Below, one piece after another: positions 1 to 8,439 of a DNA stretch of 64,000 nt. The notes beneath the pieces were generated by a model, which searched no databases, had not been told where the DNA came from, and saw only the letters and a list, made by a program, of their open reading frames with translations. Made by a program: the position numbers and the translations under genes. Source of the stretch: G963691835 sp963691835 (GTDB lineage Bacteria; Pseudomonadota; Alphaproteobacteria; Thalassobaculales; Thalassobaculaceae); NCBI GenBank assembly GCA_963691835.1, contig OY829383.1:1488001-1552000 (forward strand), in the 5' to 3' direction. Each line of letters starts with the position of its first letter. Within the stretch, counting starts at the first letter, position 1.

Positions 1-1282
1 CCCGGTACGCTTCCATATCCCGGACATCTGCGATCAAGGCGGACCGCGCCAAGGCAAGTCCGCGATGGGTGCCTGTGCGCTTGTCCAAGTAGATCACGTG
101 GTTCACCAGCACGAAGACCGCCATGAACGCGAGAAGACCACCGATCGCCCACCGCGCTCGTCCTCCAATGACCCGAAGGAGCGCTTCGCTGCGCCCCAAA
201 GCCAAGAGCGCTAACGCGGCGACCCCTACATGAACCGGGGTTGTGTACCGGCTTGCCGACGACTGACCGATACCGATGTCGACCCGTCCGACTGCCGTCA
301 AGAATGCCGAGCCCAGAACGAACGCGATGACGCCGATCAGAACCCATTCGGAACGACTGAGACGGTGCCGCCAACGGGTGGCCGACAACACAATGACACC
401 GACCATCGCCAGCAGCAGCGGAATTCCCGGAATCCAGGCCACCACTTTCTTGGGCACGAACGGCGCACCGAGATACATGACCACGTAGGCGATCATTTGA
501 TCCGGACGCAGCAAGCTGAGGAGGGGATTGCCATGATGGCCCGGGCTTTCGTACCCAGTGAAGTAGAGGGTCCAAGCCAGGATCGATGCACCGCATACAA
601 ACAAGGCGACACCCCGCCCAGCCTGCCAGACAAAGGCCAGAGCCGCGACCAGGGGCCAAACCAGCAGACCCGATGCCATGGTGGTGCTCGCCGTCGCCGA
701 AGCAGCAATCGCTGCGAGGAAGGGTATCCATCGCAAGCGCGGCCGTGGCGTGCCGTCGCGGTTTAGCGTTGCCGTAGCAAGGCACCAAACCGACAGGGTG
801 GCGAGTGCATAAACACCAACGAACTGGACCTGAAAGCCCCAGATCAGATTCTCAAGCTGACGGGCCGAGAACAGCAGGACCACGATGCTTGAAAGAACGA
901 TGATGGATGCCGGTTGCCACGGCGACTTCCCCGTTCCATCTGGTCCGGACGTGAGATAGAGCCGCCAGAGCAGAATTCCGTGTAGCAACTGAATGACCCA
1001 GATGGCCGTTAGGCTTAGGATTCCTGTCCCGCTGGCCACGTCATAGTCCGCGAAGAACAGAAGCCTCGCGAGCCCCAACCGATGCTCGTTGTGCAGAGAC
1101 AAAAGAAGGCTGGGATCGAGCGACACCCGCCATTCCCGGAAAAGGTCGATTGTCTCCCACTCGTCCCAGGCGGGAATGGGGGTGTAGAGAAGGAGGCTCC
1201 AAAGGGCGGTCGACGCGAAGACAAGACCTGCGATGGCCGCGGCGGCGCCCGCGAAGCGGCGTCCGTGCACGGCAAAAGTCAC
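1..1282 (-). CDS. Polytopic membrane protein, GT-C glycosyltransferase-like (3' end outside window)
   Basis: Read by hand on the minus strand. The frame is open from a stop near 1330 down to base 1, giving at least 427 codons from the GTG at 1282. TTG codons near 1309 or 1294 are alternative starts. It is rich in hydrophobic segments and clearly paralogous to the next membrane gene downstream of it (1754-3604). Both share a first-loop WDEW motif (residues 39-42 here), then LHNEHRLG, GFQVQFVGVY, SGLLVWP and a GYxxPGHH segment. Acidic residues in the first extracytoplasmic loop are typical of GT-C enzymes using polyprenyl-phosphate sugars. With GtrA and GT2 genes nearby, a role in transferring sugar to a surface glycan is inferred, not shown. 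The C-terminus lies beyond the left edge. Confidence 0.75.
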   Translation of the reverse strand, partial: MTFAVHGRRFAGAAAAIAGLVFASTALWSLLLYTPIPAWDEWETIDLFREWRVSLDPSLLLSLHNEHRLGLARLLFFADYDVASGTGILSLTAIWVIQLLHGILLWRLYLTSGPDGTGKSPWQPASIIVLSSIVVLLFSARQLENLIWGFQVQFVGVYALATLSVWCLATATLNRDGTPRPRLRWIPFLAAIAASATASTTMASGLLVWPLVAALAFVWQAGRGVALFVCGASILAWTLYFTGYESPGHHGNPLLSLLRPDQMIAYVVMYLGAPFVPKKVVAWIPGIPLLLAMVGVIVLSATRWRHRLSRSEWVLIGVIAFVLGSAFLTAVGRVDIGIGQSSASRYTTPVHVGVAALALLALGRSEALLRVIGGRARWAIGGLLAFMAVFVLVNHVIYLDKRTGTHRGLALARSALIADVRDMEAYR

Positions 1283-1440
1283 CCGATCCAAGCCGGGTTC
1301 GCGCGTCGTCCTCAATCTGGCCCCCGAAGGATTGTGCAGGCATCAAACATGACATGAGTCACGCGCCAGCACCGTCGGCGCCTTGGTATCAAACTATCGT
1401 ATGGTCTTCCAGAGACGGGACAGCCGGAGCCGGGCCGTGA

Positions 1441-1641
1441 TCACTCAACCCAGTCGGCGATCACATAGGGCGCCTGGGACGGCGCTACTTCCGGGTGGTA
1501 GTGGCGATAGACAGCAACGGCAGAGTGAAAACACACCTCGTCACGCTCGCCCCGCAGCTTGAGCTGACGGTACGCGTTGGTGACGGCCTTATAGCACGTG
1601 TCCGTCTCCTCGCAGGCCGGCTTATCGTCACATGCGCTCAT
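1441..1641 (-). CDS. Small cysteine-containing hypothetical protein (66 aa)
   Basis: A 66-residue protein starting at an ATG with a GGGG-type ribosome site 7 bases upstream. It has four cysteines (positions 4, 10, 16 and 37) and a compact pattern CETDTCYxAVTxAYRQLKLRG followed by HSAVAVYRHYHPEV and a terminal YVIADWVE. The composition looks like a genuine soluble protein rather than a shadow frame: no arginine/proline excess, and a balanced mix of hydrophobic and charged residues. The spacing suggests possible metal binding, but no named family can be assigned. It lies between two paralogous membrane-protein genes on the same strand, so it may belong to the same transcript. Confidence 0.6.
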   Translation of the reverse strand: MSACDDKPACEETDTCYKAVTNAYRQLKLRGERDEVCFHSAVAVYRHYHPEVAPSQAPYVIADWVE

Positions 1642-1753
1642 TGGAGTGCCCCAAGTCGATCAAGCAAACTGTATCCATGCGGCCGTCCGGCGCAAGACAA
1701 ATCGCATGCTTCCTGCAGAAACTAAGAGGTCGATGGCGGCCCTAACGCCGGTC

Positions 1754-3604
1754 CTATGACCCAGGTACGACAATAGGATCCGGAAACCGGCATAAACGAT
1801 CATCAGACGTCACGACCCAACCGTTGAGACGCTCGCCAGGCCGGACACGAGCGTGCCCTTTCCATCCTGTTCTCAGGATGTGGATTTCATCAAACGCATT
1901 CTCCACATCGTGACGGAACCAACCTGTCAGCCCCACACCCCGGATCATGTCGTCCTGATCAGTCACAAAGACCAAACGGGGTGCCCTGGACGGCCGGTCC
2001 TTGTCGTAGGCCCATCCTTCCAAGCGAACGCCCCTGCCCGGCCAACCTTCAAGCGGCGGGACCACTTCGATCTTGTCAATCGCGCCTCTGCACGCCTGGT
2101 CGTCCCGGATCTCTGTGAGATCTGCGACGGGCGTCCCGATCCGTACAAACGCCTCCCCCCGGAACGGCGCCTTGCCGTCCCGCTTCAAGATCCTGAGCCG
2201 TCGCTCGGTTCGTTCAAGAAACGGGTAGGTGGAAAGCAGCGCGTCCTCATCCGCGACACCAGACACGATTGATGTCCACCCCGGACCTTTCCGATCCAGC
2301 AGCCAGAACTGTCCCAGGAGATGTCCGGGATGAATGCTGACCGCCGAGATTATCAATGCCAACACGACAGCACCCACGGCAACGGACAGACCCTGCATCC
2401 GAATGCTGCCCGCGAAGCGCGTCCGGCACAGAAAGACCAGCACCATGGACACAAAGAAAACGTAAACGGGCGTGGCGTAGCGGTTGACCACCGCTTGGGG
2501 CAAGCCGAGATCCGCCCGCCCGAGCGTCGTCACCAGCATCGCGCCGAACGCAAAGGCTGCGGCGCAGATCAATGTTGCTTCCGCCCGGTTCGGCCGCCAT
2601 TTGCGAGCCAGCAATGCGTAGGCCATAAGCGCCATCGCCCCCAGGAGAGACAGCAACCCGACTTCTGTACGCCACTGCCCGCTATCGGTCATGGGTGAGC
2701 CGAGCAGGAGCGCCAGAAACCGCAGCACATTCTCGGGATCCCGCAAGTTCTCAAGCGGACTCGGATGGTGGCCAGGTGGATCGTATCCCTGGAAATAAAG
2801 GCTCCACGCCAGCCCGGTGGCGCCAACGAGAATGGCCAGAGTGATCCACGGAACCCGCCGCCGGATGGCCAACAGCAGCATGACCGGCCAGACCAGCAAT
2901 CCAGAGACCATGGTCAGTGTCGCTGTGGTTGCGAGCACCAGAGCCGCGATGAGCCCAGGCCAATAGGTTTTGGACTTGGCGCTGCCATCCGGGTTCAGCG
3001 TTGACCAGTTCAGCGCCCAGAAGGCCAGTGAGCCCAGGAAGTAGACGCCGACGAACTGGACCTGGAATCCGATCTCCAGGTTCTCCGCCTGCCGAGCCGA
3101 AAAAAAGAACGGAACCATCATCAGGAAGACGAGGACCTGCGCCCAGCCTGCGGCATTCGATCCGAGCCGGAACATCCACCACAACAAGATGAGATGGCCC
3201 AACTGAACCAGCCAGATGAAGGTGAGGTTCAGGTACCCGGTTCCATCTGCGAAGGCGAAGTCCGCGAGAAAGGCCAACCGTGTGGGACCAAGCCGATGCT
3301 CATTGTGCAGATCGATGATCGACTCAAGCGAGCCTTTCAGAACCCATTGATTCCATGTCGCCACCATCTCCCATTCGTCCCAGAAGATCATGGGAATGTG
3401 GTAGTCAAGGATCCCGTGAGCGGACGTGTAGAACACCCAGATCGCGGCGATGGCCGCGATGGATATCGCGGACAGACTGAAAGCCCATTCGTTCCGTGTG
3501 GACGGCTCCCGCCCGGGAAGCGTTACCCATCTGCTGAACGCACTCCGCCAGCTCCTGCCGTCCGGTCCGTCCTGCCGCCCAGCAATGTCGGATACTTCGG
3601 TCAC
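1754..3604 (-). CDS. Polytopic membrane protein, GT-C glycosyltransferase-like
   Basis: 616 residues from a GTG start preceded by GGGAGG four bases upstream. A hydrophilic N-terminus of about 40 residues is followed by roughly ten membrane segments up to about residue 425, then a soluble C-terminal domain of about 180 residues that probably faces the periplasm. The first loop carries WDEW (75-78) and HNEHR (100-104), both conserved in the truncated paralogue at 1-1282. Acidic residues here fit the catalytic loop of GT-C transferases that use lipid-linked sugars. The gene lies just downstream of GtrA and GT2 genes, the usual partners of serotype-type GtrC transferases, and an equivalent job is inferred. 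No specific Pfam family is recognised. Confidence 0.75.
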   Translation of the reverse strand: MTEVSDIAGRQDGPDGRSWRSAFSRWVTLPGREPSTRNEWAFSLSAISIAAIAAIWVFYTSAHGILDYHIPMIFWDEWEMVATWNQWVLKGSLESIIDLHNEHRLGPTRLAFLADFAFADGTGYLNLTFIWLVQLGHLILLWWMFRLGSNAAGWAQVLVFLMMVPFFFSARQAENLEIGFQVQFVGVYFLGSLAFWALNWSTLNPDGSAKSKTYWPGLIAALVLATTATLTMVSGLLVWPVMLLLAIRRRVPWITLAILVGATGLAWSLYFQGYDPPGHHPSPLENLRDPENVLRFLALLLGSPMTDSGQWRTEVGLLSLLGAMALMAYALLARKWRPNRAEATLICAAAFAFGAMLVTTLGRADLGLPQAVVNRYATPVYVFFVSMVLVFLCRTRFAGSIRMQGLSVAVGAVVLALIISAVSIHPGHLLGQFWLLDRKGPGWTSIVSGVADEDALLSTYPFLERTERRLRILKRDGKAPFRGEAFVRIGTPVADLTEIRDDQACRGAIDKIEVVPPLEGWPGRGVRLEGWAYDKDRPSRAPRLVFVTDQDDMIRGVGLTGWFRHDVENAFDEIHILRTGWKGHARVRPGERLNGWVVTSDDRLCRFPDPIVVPGS

Positions 3605-3653
3605 GCGCCCTCCCGGCAGCGGTGATTAAACGGCGGACTCTGAGATGTTGCCG

Positions 3654-4091
3654 TCAGCGTCGGTCGACGATGGAGGCACTTACTTCAATGACCTGGTCCG
3701 GTATCTCGGGATGGAAGACGAACAGACGCCGACCAAGGAAGTTCCAAACCAAGACGATCGGTACGGCCGCGATCTTGGAGACAGTCGGATCGAGTTGCAT
3801 GAACTCGACAAACACCCACACGAAAGCCGTGTTCAGAAGAAGTCCGATACCCGCAACCGCGAACAGCCTTGTGATCTCCTGCCCCCGGCCGAAGCGGCCG
3901 CGCGTGAACGCCAACCGGTATGACAGCAAGTAGTTGGCCAGCGTGGCGACGATGAAGGCGGACACCGACGCGACGATGTAATGGAGACCTGCCTCGGTCA
4001 TGGCCACGAAAGACGCGATGTCGACGACGAAGGCGCTCCCGCCAACGACGAGATACAAAACGAACTGGGCCTTGGCGTCCGTCTTCTTCAT
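3654..4091 (-). CDS. GtrA-like flippase family protein
   Basis: 145 residues with four membrane segments, matching the GtrA family, whose members are thought to flip polyprenyl-phosphate-linked sugars across the inner membrane. Recognisable family features are the N-terminal FVLYLVVGGSAFVVD segment, the ATLANYLLSYRLAF motif after helix 2 and the VWNFLGRRLFVF ending. The ATG at 4091 overlaps the stop of the upstream glycosyltransferase gene as ATGA, so the two are translationally coupled. A TTG three codons further upstream is possible but less likely. Length is normal for the family (120-150 residues). The pairing with a GT2 enzyme is the standard GtrA/GtrB arrangement. Confidence 0.9.
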   Translation of the reverse strand: MKKTDAKAQFVLYLVVGGSAFVVDIASFVAMTEAGLHYIVASVSAFIVATLANYLLSYRLAFTRGRFGRGQEITRLFAVAGIGLLLNTAFVWVFVEFMQLDPTVSKIAAVPIVLVWNFLGRRLFVFHPEIPDQVIEVSASIVDRR

Positions 4092-4912
4092 CGATGCCAA
4101 ACCTGCAACTGCGTGTCCCGCAAGCCGTCGTCCCGCTTTTGGTAATCGGTCTTCGAGAGGCGCCGCTCAAGCCAGCAATAGAATATGATGAACAGATACC
4201 GCGCGGCCATCTCATCGATCTTGAACTTCGACACGCCTTCTTTGCGATTGTACCAGTTATTGGGCACGATCGCGTAGGTATAGCCCCGTGCCATCGCCTT
4301 CAGCGGCAACTCGACCGTGAGGTTGAAATGGTAGGAGAGGAGTGGCTGTAGGCCGGCGATCACGTTCCGGCCATAGAGCTTGAAGGCGTTCGTCGTGTCG
4401 TTGTAGCGCCACATGAACAGCCCCTGGATGAACAGGTTGCCAAGGCGGTTGAAGAACAGCTTTACCCAGGGGTAGTCGACCAGCCGGCTTTCCCGGGCAA
4501 AGCGGGTACCGAAGACACAGTCGTGCCCGTCTTCCCACTTCCTATAGTACTTCACCAGATCCGCCGGGTCGTCCGAGGCATCCGCCATCACGATCGCCAC
4601 GCACTCGCCCTTGAACGCGGACAGCCCCGCCCGCACGGCAAATCCGAAACCGTTGGGGGGCGCATTGTTGACGTAGCGGATCTTGGGGTTCTTCTCCGAC
4701 AAGTCCTTCAGAATCTCTTCGGTTCGGTCCTTGGAGTTGTCGTTGACGATCAGGACCTCGTAAGGGATCTCTTCTTGCTCCAAAGCGGCGGAGAACAGCC
4801 CGACGGTTTCGGCGATATGACCTTCCTCGTTATGCGCCGGTATCAGAACGGAAAGCATCTTCGGCTCGAAAGCCGCCTCCCATTCCGCCAGCGACTGAAC
4901 GAGGATCGGCAT
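4088..4912 (-). CDS. Glycosyltransferase family 2 (polyprenyl-phosphate sugar transferase-like)
   Basis: 274 residues. The GT2 fold starts with LSVLIPAHNEEGHIAETV near residue 20 and carries VLIVNDNSKDRTEEIL and the acidic VIMADASDDP motif, the equivalent of the metal and nucleotide-sugar binding DxD region. The sequence resembles the dolichyl/polyprenyl-phosphate mannosyl- and glucosyltransferase group (DPM1/GtrB). It has only one weak hydrophobic stretch near the C-terminus (YLFIIFYCWL) rather than the two helices of GtrB. Its ATG overlaps the stop of the upstream epimerase gene by one base, and its stop overlaps the GtrA start, so epimerase, transferase and flippase are coupled. It probably loads the sugar made by the epimerases onto a lipid carrier. 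Confidence 0.9.
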   Translation of the reverse strand: MPILVQSLAEWEAAFEPKMLSVLIPAHNEEGHIAETVGLFSAALEQEEIPYEVLIVNDNSKDRTEEILKDLSEKNPKIRYVNNAPPNGFGFAVRAGLSAFKGECVAIVMADASDDPADLVKYYRKWEDGHDCVFGTRFARESRLVDYPWVKLFFNRLGNLFIQGLFMWRYNDTTNAFKLYGRNVIAGLQPLLSYHFNLTVELPLKAMARGYTYAIVPNNWYNRKEGVSKFKIDEMAARYLFIIFYCWLERRLSKTDYQKRDDGLRDTQLQVWHR

Positions 4913-5991
4913 CAGCCAGCCTCCGCCAGATCAACGCGCGACCGTTGCCCCTCGATGACCGCCTCCATGATGCCCTCCATGTCGTGCTGAAGGCGCCAGT
5001 TCGGGAAGTGGTCCTCGAATTTGGAGATATCGGAGATCCACCACATGTGGTCACCGACCCGGTTTGTCTCGGAATACGACCAGTTGAAGGTGTTGCCGGT
5101 CATGCGCTCCGCCATCTCGATCGCCTCGAGCATGGAGCAGTTGGCGTGACGGCCACCGCCGATGTTGTAGACCTCACCGGAACGCGGCGCCTCGAAGAAA
5201 TGCCAGAACGCATTCACCAGGTCGAAGGAGTGGATGTTGTCCCGGACCTGCTTTCCCTTGTAGCCGAACACCGTGTAGTGCCGGCCGGTAAGGGCACATT
5301 TCGCGAGGTACGCCAGAAAGCCGTGAAGCTCAGCGCCCGAATGCCCTGGGCCGGTCAGGCAGCCGCCCCGGAAGCAAGCGGTCTTAAGACCGAAATACCG
5401 GCCGTACTCCTGCACCATCACGTCGGCCGAGACCTTGGAGGCACCGAACAAGCTGTGCAGCGTGTTGTCGATGCTCATGGACTCATCAATGCCTTTGTCG
5501 AAGTAGGCGTGGTCTTCAGCCACTTCCCAGCGCGTCTCTTTCTCTTCCAGAGGCAGCCGGTTCGGGGTGTCGCCGTAGACCTTATTGGTGCTGGTGAAGA
5601 CGAAAGCGGCCTCGGGACAATGGCGCCGGGTAAACTCCAGCATATTCACAGTCCCGGTCGCGTTCACCGAGAAGTCCGTGAATGGCTCCCGCGCGGCCCA
5701 ATCGTGGCTGGGCTGGGCGGCCGTGTGCAGGATCAGGCCGATCTCGTCACCGTACTTCTTGAAGATCGCTTCAAGCCCGTCCTGATCCCGAATGTCCACG
5801 GTCTCATGACGGTAGCTGTTGATACCTTTGACGAGGCGGTCGCGGCTCCAGTTCGTCGACGCTTCCTCGCCGAAGAAGTAGGCCCGCATGTCATTATCGA
5901 CCCCGACAACGTCGAGGCCTTTCTCGGCGAAGAACGCGACCGCCTCCGCTCCGATCAGACCGGCGGAACCCGTCACCAGCGCGATGGTCAT
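4912..5991 (-). CDS. NAD-dependent sugar-nucleotide epimerase/dehydratase (SDR)
   Basis: 359 residues from the ATG at 5991, chosen because AGGAG lies eight bases upstream; a longer frame to 6036 lacks such a site. The extended SDR fold has the NAD motif TGSAGLIG (7-14), the conserved TSTNKVYG (Ser134) and RGGCLTGP. The catalytic YxxxK motif appears as FGASK with Phe182 and Lys186, so the usual tyrosine is a phenylalanine. From memory, a subgroup of CDP-paratose/tyvelose epimerase-like proteins carries this substitution. Sequence blocks such as FGYKGKQVRDNIHS and YNIGGG fit that subgroup. The exact substrate cannot be read from the sequence. Confidence 0.85.
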   Translation of the reverse strand: MTIALVTGSAGLIGAEAVAFFAEKGLDVVGVDNDMRAYFFGEEASTNWSRDRLVKGINSYRHETVDIRDQDGLEAIFKKYGDEIGLILHTAAQPSHDWAAREPFTDFSVNATGTVNMLEFTRRHCPEAAFVFTSTNKVYGDTPNRLPLEEKETRWEVAEDHAYFDKGIDESMSIDNTLHSLFGASKVSADVMVQEYGRYFGLKTACFRGGCLTGPGHSGAELHGFLAYLAKCALTGRHYTVFGYKGKQVRDNIHSFDLVNAFWHFFEAPRSGEVYNIGGGRHANCSMLEAIEMAERMTGNTFNWSYSETNRVGDHMWWISDISKFEDHFPNWRLQHDMEGIMEAVIEGQRSRVDLAEAG

Positions 5992-6010
5992 CTGTTTGCT
6001 CCTTCTCGCG

Positions 6011-7090
6011 TCACGCCGGGCCGAGCAAGGGCTCAAGCTGGGCGCGATGGTCGGTCAGCCATTGGAAAACATCATCCAGGATGTCGTCGACGGACCTCTT
6101 GGGACGCCACCCCAGCCGCTCGGTCGCGACCGCGTTGTCGGTGACGTAGTAGGGAATGTCGGCCGCCCGGGTGTCCGGGTCGGCCGTGATCTCGATGCTA
6201 TTGCCAGCCCGGGCCGCGCACGCTGTGGTCAGCTCTGCCAAGGACACGCTGCAGCCAAGCCCACCGCCGACGTTAAAGACCGAGCCGGAAATCTCGTCCA
6301 GACGGGAAAGCTGGATCTCAAGCAGATCGTTGAGGTCGGCGACATGCAGAATGTCACGCACCTGATGCCCGTGCCCGCCGAAGCCCATGTAGGCGAGTTT
6401 GCCGCCATATAGGTGGCGGGACGCCCAAAGAACCACGAACCCCTGGTCCACCTTGCCCATCTGCCAGGGACCGGTCAGGACCCCGCACCGGTTCACCACC
6501 GCGCGGAGGCCGTACATGTCGACATACTCTTCGACGAGCAGTTCGGAGGCGAGTTTGGTCGCGCCGTAGAGGGATCGGGCGCCGGTCAGCGGAAAATCCG
6601 CCGCGATCCCCTCTCGCGACCACCCCTCACCGGAGGCACCGGCAGGCACGTTCAGCCGCGCGCCTTCGACCTCAAGCGGCAGAGCGCGCAGCGCCTTGAT
6701 CGGGTAGATCCGGCTGGAGGACAGGAAGATCACATCCGCGCCATGGCGGCGCGCGGCCTCCAGACAGTTGATCGTACCGCCGAGGTTGGTGTTGATCAGG
6801 TATCTTGGGTCGGCACCGTAACCGGCGTGAACTGATGGCTCCGCGGAACAGTCGACCATAAGATCGAATGCCCCCATCGCATCCACGTCTTCTGCCGACC
6901 GAACATCACCATGCTCGAACTGCACGCCGGCTTGCCGCAGACGGGAAAGGGTCAACTCGCTGCCACGGCGCTTCAAGTTGTCGAACGCAATGACCTCTGA
7001 CCCCGGTCGCGCAGCCTTCAACGAGAGAGCGGTGTTCGAGCCCACAAACCCGGCACCACCCGTCACCAGGATGCGGCGATGCTCGGTCAT
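6011..7090 (-). CDS. NAD-dependent sugar-nucleotide epimerase/dehydratase (SDR)
   Basis: 359 residues, ATG start with GAGG seven bases upstream. It is an extended SDR with TGGAGFVG (10-17) for NAD binding, FLSSSRIYP carrying the active-site Ser, and an intact YGATK motif (Tyr175, Lys179). The RCGVLTGPWQMGKVDQGFV block resembles CDP-paratose 2-epimerase-like enzymes. It is the first gene of a minus-strand cluster and ends 19 bases before the start of a second SDR, which lacks the catalytic tyrosine. The two probably act in sequence on one sugar nucleotide before the GT2 transferase uses it. Substrate assignment is inference only. Confidence 0.88.
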   Translation of the reverse strand: MTEHRRILVTGGAGFVGSNTALSLKAARPGSEVIAFDNLKRRGSELTLSRLRQAGVQFEHGDVRSAEDVDAMGAFDLMVDCSAEPSVHAGYGADPRYLINTNLGGTINCLEAARRHGADVIFLSSSRIYPIKALRALPLEVEGARLNVPAGASGEGWSREGIAADFPLTGARSLYGATKLASELLVEEYVDMYGLRAVVNRCGVLTGPWQMGKVDQGFVVLWASRHLYGGKLAYMGFGGHGHQVRDILHVADLNDLLEIQLSRLDEISGSVFNVGGGLGCSVSLAELTTACAARAGNSIEITADPDTRAADIPYYVTDNAVATERLGWRPKRSVDDILDDVFQWLTDHRAQLEPLLGPA

Positions 7091-7313
7091 CGGACGACCT
7101 CGGTTGGACTGCGGCGGAAGGTTGGGGGTTTCATGGCGGGTCTCATATCGCAGTCACGAGGGGAAGGCCAGCACCCCGGCAACACACATGGCCCCAGACA
7201 ACCGTTTCGCATGCTCGTAGGGCGCTGGTTACCATTATGCAAGGGTTTCGAAGCCCCACGGCGCGCCATCGTTGGAGTGCTGGTCTCAACAGGGTCTGCG
7301 TCTGCCCGGCGTG

Positions 7314-7781
7314 TCAGCTTGATCGACGGCCCAAGGCCGAATCGGCACTGCCCGATGACACGCGGCCCAGCGCCTCCACCGTCGCGTCCAGACACAGCAT
7401 CATGGAGCGATGCCGGTTCCCTAGGACTCGTGCGGGCCGAAGCAGCGCGAAATCCGACCATACACCGGTTGGGGCGGGGCCATCTTCCGAGAGCATGTTA
7501 AAGACCATGTCTCGCACGGACCGGATCTCATCCAGTGGCCGGCCGACGGCGGCGCGCGCAAAGATCGAGGCGGACGCGCTGCCCAACGCGCAGGCATCCA
7601 CGTCCTGCGCGTAGGCAACGAGCCGGTTGCCCTCGACTTTGACCTCGACCGATATGTGGCTGCCGCAGGTCGGGCTACTGGCCGATGCACGGGCATCCGC
7701 ATCCTCCAATGGCTCAGCCATCGGGATGTCAGCCGCGAGATCCAGCAACCGGTCCTGATAGATATCTTCCATCATCGGCAT
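7314..7781 (-). CDS. Iron-sulfur cluster assembly scaffold protein (IscU/NifU N-terminal-like)
   Basis: 155 residues from the ATG at 7781, which has GGGAG eight bases upstream; the frame extends to 7817 but without a better start. Three cysteines sit where the cluster-binding residues of IscU/NifU-type scaffolds are expected: Cys39 in SPTCGSHISVEV, Cys64 in DVDACALGSASASI and Cys130 in HRSMMLCLDATVEAL. The sequence is diverged from canonical IscU and resembles the small scaffold proteins found in alphaproteobacterial SUF-type systems. It follows a SufE gene by 25 bases on the same strand, supporting a role in building or carrying Fe-S clusters in the cytoplasm. Confidence 0.85.
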   Translation of the reverse strand: MPMMEDIYQDRLLDLAADIPMAEPLEDADARASASSPTCGSHISVEVKVEGNRLVAYAQDVDACALGSASASIFARAAVGRPLDEIRSVRDMVFNMLSEDGPAPTGVWSDFALLRPARVLGNRHRSMMLCLDATVEALGRVSSGSADSALGRRSS

Positions 7782-7806
7782 CAGTCGATCTCCCTCGGGA
7801 GCAATG

Positions 7807-8265
7807 CTAGCCCGCACTCGCGAGCATACCTTCGGCCCGCGACCGGATCGCGGTCAGCATGGCACCCAGGCCGTTCTTCCGGGTTGGGCTCAAATGCTCC
7901 TCAAGCCCAATCTCACGGATGAAAGCCGGATCGGTCGCAACGATTTCACCGGGGGTGCGGTTGCTGTAGACCCGCAGCAGAAGCGCTATCAGACCGGACA
8001 CGATCGCCGCATCGCTGACCGCGTGGAAAACCAGACGATCGCCGACGGTCTCTCCGACAAACCAGACTTGGCTTTGACAGCCTTTCAGCTTGAAACTGTC
8101 CTGCCGGTACTCCTCCGGGAACGGGGGAAGTTTGCGACCCAGGTCGATCAGATACTGGTACCGATCCATCCAATCCTCAAAGAAGGCGAACTCACCGATC
8201 AGATCCTCCTGTTCTTCGGCGATGGAGGTCTCAGGCGGCGCGGGCTGGGATTGCGATGCGGTCAC
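7807..8265 (-). CDS. sufE: SufE family cysteine desulfuration protein
   Basis: 152 residues, GTG start. The SufE signature is clear: an N-terminal helical stretch, DRYQYLIDLGRKLPPFPEEYR, then LKGCQSQVWF with the sulfur-accepting Cys63, and the C-terminal hydrophobic helices ending GLGAMLTAIRSRA. SufE takes the persulfide sulfur from the cysteine desulfurase SufS and passes it to the Fe-S assembly machinery. Length matches the family (140-150 residues). It probably forms a two-gene unit with the scaffold-like gene 25 bases downstream. No sufS or sufBCD is in the window. Confidence 0.93.
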   Translation of the reverse strand: MTASQSQPAPPETSIAEEQEDLIGEFAFFEDWMDRYQYLIDLGRKLPPFPEEYRQDSFKLKGCQSQVWFVGETVGDRLVFHAVSDAAIVSGLIALLLRVYSNRTPGEIVATDPAFIREIGLEEHLSPTRKNGLGAMLTAIRSRAEGMLASAG

Positions 8266-8439
8266 GGTCGACGACTTTCGGTGTTGCGGATGCGGTAACT
8301 ACATCGGATGTGGTCCGTTCAGCCAGAGGCGTCAACGTCACACCGTAGCCGCGTAGGATCACCACCGCCGGAACGCATTGCACCTGCCTTGGTCACCCGG
8401 CAAGATCCGTTAATGCCAAGCGTTGTGACACGATCGGGA

